A DNA stretch of 36,511 bases from Streptomyces sp. 15-116A (GTDB lineage: Bacteria; Actinomycetota; Actinomycetes; Streptomycetales; Streptomycetaceae). The notes under the pieces were generated by a model that was not told the DNA's origin, did not search any database, and worked only from the letters and a program-made list of their open reading frames with translations. Positions 30,892-36,511 of this stretch are shown piece after piece (within the stretch, counting starts at the first letter, position 1; every line of letters begins with the position of its first letter). The position numbers and the translations under genes are program-made. The stretch spans positions 1-36,511 of the forward strand of contig NZ_JAOCQE010000039.1 in assembly GCF_025290915.1 (NCBI RefSeq), in the 5' to 3' direction.

Positions 30892-31263
30892 TCAGACTCC
30901 GAGCAGATCCACCACGAAGATCAGCGTCTCTCCGGGCTTGATCGCCGGGGTGGGGCTCTGGTTGCCGTACGCGAGGTGCGCGGGGATGGTCAGCTGGCGG
31001 CGGCCGCCGACCTTCATGCCCTGCACGCCCTGGTCCCAGCCCTTGATGACCCGGCCGGCGCCCAGCGGGAAACGGAAGGGGGTGCCACGGTTCCAGCTGG
31101 CGTCGAACTCCTCGCCGGTGCTGAAGGCGACACCGACGTAGTGCACGGTGACGGTCTGGCCCGCCTTCGCCACCTCGCCGTCGCCCTCCCAGATGTCCTT
31201 GATCTCGAGGTCCGCCGGGGGCTCGCCGCCCGGGAAGTCGATCTCGGGCTTGTCGATGCTCAC
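30892..31263 (-). CDS. FKBP-type peptidyl-prolyl isomerase, cytosolic
   Basis: A 123-residue single-domain FKBP that speeds cis-trans isomerisation at proline. The FKBP12 pocket residues are all in place: Tyr in HYVG, Phe-Asp in EEFDASW, Phe in FRFPLG, VI in GRVIKGWDQG with its Trp, Tyr in LAYG and the late Phe in LIFVVDLL. There is no signal peptide. GTG 31263 lies 8 bases after an AGGAG. It is 61 bases after the lipoprotein FKBP gene in the same direction and ends at a strong terminator. Confidence 0.95.
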   Translation of the reverse strand: MSIDKPEIDFPGGEPPADLEIKDIWEGDGEVAKAGQTVTVHYVGVAFSTGEEFDASWNRGTPFRFPLGAGRVIKGWDQGVQGMKVGGRRQLTIPAHLAYGNQSPTPAIKPGETLIFVVDLLGV

Positions 31264-31324
31264 GTCTAACGCTCCTGCTTGTCTGCGGAAAGGCGAACAC
31301 GCACAGTCTTGCATCCCACCCGCA

Positions 31325-32326
31325 TCACAGCTTCGCGAGGATGTCGACCGAGAAGACCAGAGTGGAGTCCTTCTTGATCTCGCCGCCCTGCGGCGGGTTG
31401 TCGCCGTAGCCCAGCTTCGGCGGAATGACGATCAGCACCCGGCTGCCGACCTTCTTGCCGGTCAGGCCCTGCGACCAGCCCTTGACGACCTGCTGCAGCG
31501 AGAACGACGTGAGCTGACCGCGCCCGTAGGTCGAGTCGAACTCCTTGCCGCCGTCCCACAGCACGCCCTTGTACTGCACGAGCACGCTGTCCTGGGCGCC
31601 GACCTCCTCGCCGTCGCCCTCGATGACGTAGTTCGCCACGAGCTCCTTCGGCGCGTCCCCGTCGGGCACCTTGATCGACGGCGCCTTGCCGTCGGTGTTG
31701 GTGCCGACCTTCGGCAGGTCGATGTTGTCCTGCGCGACCTCGGAGCCCTTGGCGCTGCTCTTGGCGTTGTACGCGCCCTGCACGTCCACGACGAAGACCA
31801 GCGTGTCGGTGCCCTTGATGCCCGCCTGCTGATTGCCCTGCGAGCCGTAGCCCCAGGTGGGCGGGACGGCCATCTGCACGCGGCTGCCGGCCTTCTTGCC
31901 GATCAGCCCGTAGCGCCAGCCGTCGATGATCTGCCCCTGGGCGAGCGGGAGCGCGAGGCGGGCCCCCCGGTCGTAGGAGTTGTCGAAGACCTTGCCGGTG
32001 TCCCAGATCTGGCCCAGGTAGTTGGCCACCACGTAGTCGTTCTCGGCGACGGTCCGGCCGCTGCCCGCGATGACCGTCTTCACCGCGAGCTGCTTGGACG
32101 GGTCTCCGCTGCCCTTGGCCACCGTCGGCTTCTCGTCGAACTTCTTGCCCGCGGTGATCGCCGGAAGCGGACCGTCGACGATCTTCGGCGGGGGCGCGGC
32201 GGACGTCTCCGGCGCTGACGGCGAGGCACTGTCACTTGCCTTGCTCGAATCACCCTTGTCGTCGCCGCACGCGGCGAGGGTGACCAGTCCGGCGGGTACG
32301 GCAATGAGAAGTGAGCGTCGGCGCAC
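31325..32326 (-). CDS. Secreted lipoprotein with two tandem FKBP domains
   Basis: A 333-residue exported protein. The N terminus MRRRSLLIAVPAGLVTLAAC has a lipobox (LAAC) with Cys20 as lipid-attachment site, and its RRSLL also fits a twin-arginine signal. A Ser/Pro-rich spacer (21-50) precedes two FKBP domains at about 80-185 and 225-333. Domain 2 has a full pocket set (VQYKGV, KEFDSTY, LTSFSL, VVKGW, LGYG, LVFSV). Domain 1 is similar (ANYLGQ, KVFDNSY, IIDGW, WGYG, LVFVV) but has Leu where FKBP12 has the third aromatic. The role is probably folding of exported proteins on the outer membrane face. GTG 32326 follows GAGG by 8 bases. It could travel through Tat, whose tatAC genes are nearby. Confidence 0.93.
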   Translation of the reverse strand: MRRRSLLIAVPAGLVTLAACGDDKGDSSKASDSASPSAPETSAAPPPKIVDGPLPAITAGKKFDEKPTVAKGSGDPSKQLAVKTVIAGSGRTVAENDYVVANYLGQIWDTGKVFDNSYDRGARLALPLAQGQIIDGWRYGLIGKKAGSRVQMAVPPTWGYGSQGNQQAGIKGTDTLVFVVDVQGAYNAKSSAKGSEVAQDNIDLPKVGTNTDGKAPSIKVPDGDAPKELVANYVIEGDGEEVGAQDSVLVQYKGVLWDGGKEFDSTYGRGQLTSFSLQQVVKGWSQGLTGKKVGSRVLIVIPPKLGYGDNPPQGGEIKKDSTLVFSVDILAKL

Positions 32327-32388
32327 GGTGGGGGCCTCGTAATCGTCGATCTTGGTTGATGGCGTGCGCGCAACTCTACGCAGGAGAA

Positions 32389-32418
32389 GGGCGCCGCACG
32401 GTGTAACGTACGGCGCCC
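32389..32418 (-). terminator. Hairpin downstream of pafA (distal)
   Basis: GGGCGCCG (32389-32396) pairs perfectly with CGGCGCCC (32411-32418). In the minus direction it is followed by TTCTCCT. It may end the pafA transcript together with the structure at 32424-32459, in the 136-base gap before the FKBP lipoprotein gene. Confidence 0.5.
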
Positions 32419-32423
32419 GTGTG

Positions 32424-32459
32424 ACGTTCCGGGAATTTTGGGATCCCTCGACGGAACGT
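32424..32459 (-). terminator. Hairpin downstream of pafA (proximal)
   Basis: ACGTTCC (32424-32430) pairs with GGAACGT (32453-32459). Inside the loop GGGA and TCCC can pair too, giving a nested structure immediately after the pafA stop. It lacks a T-run of its own. Confidence 0.4.
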
Positions 32460-32462
32460 GCC

Positions 32463-33824
32463 TCACATACCGGCGATCAGCTTCTCCACCCGGTCGTCCA
32501 CCGCCCGGAACGGGTCCTTGCACAACACGGTCCGCTGCGCCTGGTCGTTGAGCTTGAGGTGCACCCAGTCGACGGTGAAGTCCCGGCGCTGCTCCTGGGC
32601 GCGGCGGATGAAGTCACCGCGCAGCCGCGCCCTGGTGGTCTGCGGCGGAACCGACTTGCCCTCGAAGATCTTCAAGTCGTTGCAGATCCGGGCCGCTTGT
32701 CCCTTCTTCTCCAGCAGGTAGTACAGGCCACGACGGCGGTGGATGTCGTGGTAGGCGAGGTCTATCTGCGCGACCCGCGGATGCGACATGGTCATGTTGT
32801 GCTTGGCGCGGTAGCGCTCGAGCAGCTTGTACTTCATGACCCAGTCGATCTCGGTGTCGATCCGGTCGAGGTCCTCCGCCTCGATCGCGTCCAGGGTCCG
32901 GCCCCACAGCTCGAGGACCTGCTCGACGGTTCCCGTCCGGATGCCGCGGCGCTCGCAGAAGTCCAGCGCCTTCTCGTAGTACTCGCGCTGCACCTCCAGC
33001 GCGGATGCCTCCCGGCCGCTGGCCAGGCGCACCTTGCGCCGGCCGGTGATGTCGTGGCTGACCTCGCGGATCGCCCGGATCGGGTTCTCCAGGGTGAGGT
33101 CCCGCATCACCGTGCCCGCCTCGATCATGCGCAGCACCAGGTCGGTGGCGCCGACCTTGAGCAGCATGGTCGTCTCGGACATGTTCGAGTCGCCCACGAT
33201 GACATGCAGGCGCCGGTAACGCTCGGCATCGGCATGCGGTTCGTCACGCGTGTTGATGATCGGCCGGGAGCGGGTCGTCGCCGAGGAGACGCCCTCCCAG
33301 ATGTGCTCCGCGCGCTGGCTGACGCAGTAGACGGCACCGCGCGGCGTCTGGAGCACCTTGCCCGCGCCGCACAGCAGCTGCCTCGTCACCAGGAACGGGA
33401 TGAGGATGTCCGCGAGCCGGGAGAACTCCCCGTGCCGGGCCACCAGATAGTTCTCGTGGCACCCGTAGGAGTTGCCCGCCGAGTCGGTGTTGTTCTTGAA
33501 CAGGTAGACGTCGCCCGCGATTCCCTCCTCGTGCAGGCGTCGTTCCGCGTCCACCAGGAGTCCTTCGAGAATGCGCTCGCCGGCCTTGTCGTGGGTGACC
33601 AGCTCGGTCACGTTGTCACATTCGGGTGTGGCGTATTCCGGATGTGACCCCACGTCGAGATAGAGGCGGGCGCCGTTCCGCAGAAAGACATTGCTGCTTC
33701 GGCCCCATGACACGACACGGCGGAAGAGGTACCGCGCCACCTCGTCAGGCGACAGGCGGCGCTGTCCCCTGAACGTGCACGTGACGCCGTACTCGTTCTC
33801 CAGCCCGAAAATGCGGCGGTCCAT
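32463..33824 (-). CDS. pafA: Pup--protein ligase PafA
   Basis: A 453-residue ligase that joins the C-terminal glutamate of the small protein Pup to lysines of target proteins, marking them for the actinobacterial proteasome. It has the glutamine-synthetase-like fold. The metal-binding N terminus [12 protein letters not shown] (Glu9, Glu11) and the catalytic base Asp57 in [15 protein letters not shown] are present, as is [24 protein letters not shown]. The short length and absence of the Dop loop distinguish it from the depupylase Dop. ATG 33824 lies only 9 bases after the stop of the MFS gene and has no strong ribosome site. Pup, dop, prcBA and the ATPase gene are not in the window; in S. coelicolor they lie just beyond, as I recall. 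Confidence 0.95.
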   Translation of the reverse strand: MDRRIFGLENEYGVTCTFRGQRRLSPDEVARYLFRRVVSWGRSSNVFLRNGARLYLDVGSHPEYATPECDNVTELVTHDKAGERILEGLLVDAERRLHEEGIAGDVYLFKNNTDSAGNSYGCHENYLVARHGEFSRLADILIPFLVTRQLLCGAGKVLQTPRGAVYCVSQRAEHIWEGVSSATTRSRPIINTRDEPHADAERYRRLHVIVGDSNMSETTMLLKVGATDLVLRMIEAGTVMRDLTLENPIRAIREVSHDITGRRKVRLASGREASALEVQREYYEKALDFCERRGIRTGTVEQVLELWGRTLDAIEAEDLDRIDTEIDWVMKYKLLERYRAKHNMTMSHPRVAQIDLAYHDIHRRRGLYYLLEKKGQAARICNDLKIFEGKSVPPQTTRARLRGDFIRRAQEQRRDFTVDWVHLKLNDQAQRTVLCKDPFRAVDDRVEKLIAGM

Positions 33825-33833
33825 GAGGGAACA

Positions 33834-35093
33834 TTACGCCCGATCCCCCGAGCTGAAACGGGGTTCGACGGCACGGTTCGGATCATTTTCCGAACCGGCG
33901 GCAACAACCGCTCCACCGGCGGGAGCTGCCAATACCCGCCCAGTGGCCAGCAAAACCAGCAACGACACGCCACCCGCGGCGGCCGGCACCGCGAATCCCC
34001 ACAGCGCCCCGCCCGCCTCGACGACGGGCCCCGCGACGCCCGTCCCGACCGACGCGCCGACGGTGAACGTCGTCACCAGCCAGGAGAACGCCTCCGTCAC
34101 CGTGCCCCGCGGCGCATGCCGGTCGACCAGCACGAACGCACACGCGATGGCCGGAGCCAGGAACACCCCGGCGACGACGGTGAGCAACGTCATGGCCACC
34201 GCGCCCGGCATCAGCATCAACGGCAGATAACACACCGCCAGAAGCGCGACCAGCCCCTGCAGTCGCCGCGCGGGCGGCCCGCCCCACTGCCGCGCCCCGT
34301 ACGCCATGCCCCCGATCAGCGCACCGAGCCCGATCCCGGCCATCAGCCAGCCGTACACATGGTCCCCGCCGTGCTCGTCCGCGTACGGCACCGAGGCCAC
34401 CGTGATGGACCCCAGCGCCATCCCCACGAACAGGAACGCGCCCAGCAGCGCCAGCAGCCCCGGCGAGCGCAGCGCGCCCAGCCAGTGCGCCTCACGCGGC
34501 GCCGACCGCCAGGCCCGCGAGGGCGGCGACACGACCACCGACAGCGCCCCCAGCACTCCGATGACGTTGATCACCAGCAGCGCGGCCTGCGCCGACCACA
34601 CGGACACACACACGGTCACCAGCAGCGGCCCGACGGTGAACATCACCTCCTGCGCCACCGCGTCCATGGCGTACGCCCGATGGACCTGCTCCTCCCGGTG
34701 CAGCACCGAGGACCACAGCGCCCGCAGCCCGCCCTCCAGAGGCGGCGTGAACAACCCGGCCGCGGCCACCGCGCCGTAGGCCACGGCGAGCGGCTCGATC
34801 CCCACCCAGGCGAACACGGCCATCGCCAGCCCCGACAGCACCGCCGCCGGCAACTGCACCCGGGGCTGCCCCCGCAGATCCACCAGCCGCCCCAGCACCG
34901 GCTGCCCGACGGCGTTGGCCACGCCGTACACCGCCGCGAGCGCACCGGCGAGACTGTACGACCCGCCTTCCGCCCGCACGAACAGCACGATCGCGATGGC
35001 GGCGGTCGCGTTCGGCAACCGCCCGACCAGCGTTCCCACGAGCAGCCGGGTGGCGTGCCGCGCCCGGAGGATCTCCAGGTATCCCGTGGCCAT
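33834..35093 (-). CDS. MFS transporter, about twelve membrane segments
   Basis: A 419-residue major facilitator superfamily protein with the loop motif GRLVDLRGQPRVQL between helices 2 and 3 (a degenerate form of GxLaDrxGrkxxL) and repeated Ala/Gly/Val-rich helices, followed by a charged C-terminal tail. Such proteins commonly export drugs or sugars; no substrate can be read. ATG 35093 follows a strong GGAGGGG. It is divergent from a LacI regulator gene, across 105 bases that hold two TACGTA hexamers, so the LacI protein is the likely controller. It ends 9 bases before pafA, so pafA may be read through from this promoter. Confidence 0.88.
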   Translation of the reverse strand: MATGYLEILRARHATRLLVGTLVGRLPNATAAIAIVLFVRAEGGSYSLAGALAAVYGVANAVGQPVLGRLVDLRGQPRVQLPAAVLSGLAMAVFAWVGIEPLAVAYGAVAAAGLFTPPLEGGLRALWSSVLHREEQVHRAYAMDAVAQEVMFTVGPLLVTVCVSVWSAQAALLVINVIGVLGALSVVVSPPSRAWRSAPREAHWLGALRSPGLLALLGAFLFVGMALGSITVASVPYADEHGGDHVYGWLMAGIGLGALIGGMAYGARQWGGPPARRLQGLVALLAVCYLPLMLMPGAVAMTLLTVVAGVFLAPAIACAFVLVDRHAPRGTVTEAFSWLVTTFTVGASVGTGVAGPVVEAGGALWGFAVPAAAGGVSLLVLLATGRVLAAPAGGAVVAAGSENDPNRAVEPRFSSGDRA

Positions 35094-35198
35094 GCCGGCC
35101 CCTCCACTCGCATCGACGTCACGTTTTACGTATAACTACTGCCTCCATACGTACCATGGCGCCTGTCCGCCAGTCCATACGAAAGAGAGCGGCCGACG
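35094..35198. promoter_or_regulatory. Divergent MFS/lacI promoter with paired TACGTA sites
   Basis: TACGTA occurs at 35127-35132 and 35148-35153, 21 bases or two helical turns apart; a related CATACGA lies at 35177-35183. The region is distinctly AT-richer than its flanks (TTTTACGTATAAC, 35124-35136), as expected of a promoter. TATAAC at 35131-35136 could be a -10 on the plus strand. The hexamers are candidate operator half-sites for the adjacent LacI-family regulator. Confidence 0.5.
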
Positions 35199-36206
35199 GT
35201 GCCACGAGCCAGCACGCGCCCCACCAGCCGGGACGTCGCCCAGGCCGCCGGCGTCTCCCAGGCCGCCGTCTCCCTCGTCCTCGGCGACAAATGGAAGGGC
35301 AGGGTCTCCGAGGCCACGGCCGCGCGCGTCCGCGAGGCAGCGGCAACCCTCGGCTACCGCCCCAACCTGGCCGCCCGCAATCTCCGCCTCGGCAGCACCC
35401 GCACCGTCCTGCTGGTCGTCCCCGCCCTCACCACCGAGTTCTTCGCCGCCGTCTACACCGGCGCGGCCCGCGTCGCCGCGCAGCACGGCTTCGGCGTGGT
35501 CCTCTACCCCTCCCCCGAGGGCATCGGCCCCGCCCGCGACCCCTTCGCCTCCGCGCAGTCGGCCCTGGACGGCGTCATCGCCTCCTCCATGGCCGCCGAC
35601 GCGCTCACCGCGATCCGCGGCGACCAGCTCCCCCTGGTCATGCTGGACAGCGACCCCCAGGGCCCCGGCACCGCCACGGTCAACGTCGACATCCCCGACG
35701 GCATCCGCCAACTAACCGACCACCTGCTGTCCCTCGGTCACCGCGACATCCTCCACCTGGCGGCCGACGTGGCGTCCTGGACCTTCGAGGTACGAGCCCG
35801 GGAGCTCACCACCCAGCTCTCCAAGGTGCCCGGCACGACACTGCGCACCGCCCACTCCCCCCTCTCGATCAAGGGCGCGGAAACGGCGGCCCACCGGGCC
35901 CTGTCCCTCCCCCACCGCCCGACGGCGGTCCTCTGCGACGACGACCTACTGGCAGCCGGCACCTACAAGGCAGCCCGCCGCCTGGGCCTGCGCATCCCCG
36001 AGGACCTCTCCGTCACCGGCATCGACGACCTGGCCCTCGCCACAGCGATCGACCCGGAACTCACCACGATCCGCCTGAACGCGGAACGCTTCGGCGAACG
36101 CGGCATGCAGGCCCTCCTGGCAGTCCTGAACAACGACACCCCGGAACAGGCCGACATCCCGGTGAGCCTGGTGGTGAGGGGCTCTACGGCTCCGGCCCGG
36201 CACTGA
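35199..36206 (+). CDS. LacI-family transcriptional regulator
   Basis: A 335-residue LacI/GalR-type repressor. The N-terminal helix-turn-helix (about 8-30, TSRDVAQAAGVSQAAVSLVLGDK) is followed by the hinge helix (YRPNLAARNLR) and a periplasmic-binding-protein-like effector domain (about 65-330) with the characteristic LLVVPALTTEFFAAVYTGAARVAAQHGF start, GVIASSM, DIPDGIRQLTDHLLSLGHRDILHLA and FVLCDDD-LAAGTYKAARRLGLRIPEDLSVTGIDD-type pieces. The hinge shows the normal LacI spacing, so it should bind as a dimer. GTG 35199 is preceded by GAGAG. Its divergent partner is the MFS gene. The ligand is likely a small sugar or nucleoside, but this is only family knowledge. Confidence 0.93.
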   Translation: MPRASTRPTSRDVAQAAGVSQAAVSLVLGDKWKGRVSEATAARVREAAATLGYRPNLAARNLRLGSTRTVLLVVPALTTEFFAAVYTGAARVAAQHGFGVVLYPSPEGIGPARDPFASAQSALDGVIASSMAADALTAIRGDQLPLVMLDSDPQGPGTATVNVDIPDGIRQLTDHLLSLGHRDILHLAADVASWTFEVRARELTTQLSKVPGTTLRTAHSPLSIKGAETAAHRALSLPHRPTAVLCDDDLLAAGTYKAARRLGLRIPEDLSVTGIDDLALATAIDPELTTIRLNAERFGERGMQALLAVLNNDTPEQADIPVSLVVRGSTAPARH

Positions 36207-36260
36207 GGGTTGGTGGGACGCGTTCACCTGGGCACCCTGCGCCGGTGCCGGCCGGGGGGT

Positions 36261-36323
36261 GGGTGACGCTCACCCGCGCTGGCGGGGTGCCGCTGCGCCC
36301 ACCCGTGCCGCCCCAGCGGCACG
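36261..36323 (+). terminator. Terminator-like hairpins downstream of the LacI gene
   Basis: Two perfect inverted repeats, a 6-base stem with 3-base loop (36261-36275) and an 8-base stem with CCCA loop (36304-36323), lie within 120 bases of the LacI stop. Neither has a T-run, but GC-rich hairpins without U-tracts are common terminators in Streptomyces. Confidence 0.5.
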
Positions 36324-36327
36324 ACTG

Positions 36328-36411
36328 CCCGCAGCTAGGGCAGCATCGCGGACCACCCGCAGCTAGGGAGGAATCGCCGGGCGTCCGCAGCTGCGCAGGT
36401 ACGACGGGCCG
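36328..36411. repeat. Three 28-base-period tandem repeats with a CCCGCAGCTAGGG core
   Basis: CCCGCAGCTAGGG occurs at 36328-36340 and 36356-36368, and a decayed TCCGCAGCT at 36384-36392, exactly 28 bases apart each time. Similarity in the rest of the first two units (ATCGC then G) supports a true tandem array. Confidence 0.6.
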
Positions 36412-36511
36412 CTGCCGCGCGCGGCGGGTCGGCGGGACCCGGCGTGGGCGGGCCGCAGGCGCGTACGGCGGGAAGGGGACGGGGCGGTGGTGTCTGCCCG
36501 CAGCGGCTGGC

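Larger units (their letters stand above)
36207..36511. other. Gene-free right end: hairpins and tandem repeats after the LacI gene
   Basis: No open frame of note lies here. The first half contains strong hairpins, GGGTGA-CGC-TCACCC (36261-36275) and CGTGCCGC-CCCA-GCGGCACG (36304-36323), likely ending LacI transcription. The second half holds the 28-base-period repeat listed separately. Confidence 0.55.

Noticed and set aside
1..36511. tRNA or rRNA genes, CRISPR arrays, insertion sequences, attachment sites
   Set aside because: No transposase, integrase, regular spacer array or tRNA-like cloverleaf was seen; the window reads as core chromosome.

Overview
This window looks like chromosomal core DNA of a Streptomyces. 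It is very GC-rich, uses GTG starts often, packs genes with 4-base start/stop overlaps, and carries actinobacterial markers: the Pup ligase PafA, PafB/PafC, HelY, TatA/TatC and a conservon. Gene order agrees, from memory, with the S. coelicolor stretch from about SCO1611 to SCO1642. No alignment could be run, so this is recognition and not a computed match. There is no phage, transposon, CRISPR array, tRNA or rRNA.

Left part (1-6.8 kb): a minus-strand operon glutamine-synthetase-like GlnA4 > aldehyde dehydrogenase > short-chain dehydrogenase faces a plus-strand FadR-type regulator, an APC-family permease and a PuuD-like gamma-glutamyl hydrolase. Together they form a plausible gamma-glutamylation route for ethanolamine or a related amine: import, glutamylation, oxidation of the alcohol and aldehyde, and release of glutamate. 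From 7 to 10.4 kb come a LysR regulator/TDT exporter pair with a clear palindromic operator, then a translationally coupled XRE-cupin regulator and a metal-receptor-like protein with no signal peptide. From 10.6 to 14.3 kb lies a glycine betaine/proline-type ABC transporter whose permease is fused to two tandem substrate-binding domains.

Middle (14.5-22.4 kb): a 5'-3' exonuclease, a siderophore-interacting flavoprotein behind an iron box, a small hypothetical gene and an RluA-family pseudouridine synthase. They are followed on the minus strand by a complete rar-type conservon: sensor-kinase-like RarA, roadblock RarB, DUF742 RarC, small GTPase RarD and a cytochrome P450. The P450 lacks both the K-helix ExxR motif and the usual I-helix threonine, and has a roughly 100-residue tail ending in a Trp/Arg-rich segment.

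Right part (22.8-36.2 kb): a long minus-strand series with helY, a diacylglycerol-kinase-like gene, tatC, tatA, two small genes, pafC, pafB, a cytosolic FKBP, a tandem-FKBP lipoprotein, pafA and an MFS transporter, then a divergent LacI regulator. The order pafA-pafB-pafC-tatA-tatC-helY is the classic actinobacterial arrangement, here with inserted genes. The last 300 bases hold hairpins and a 28-base-period tandem repeat. The likeliest under-described items are the motif-less P450 with its tail, the permease with dual binding domains, the signal-less metal-receptor protein, and several palindromes in front of tatA, the TDT exporter, the betaine operon and the MFS/LacI pair.
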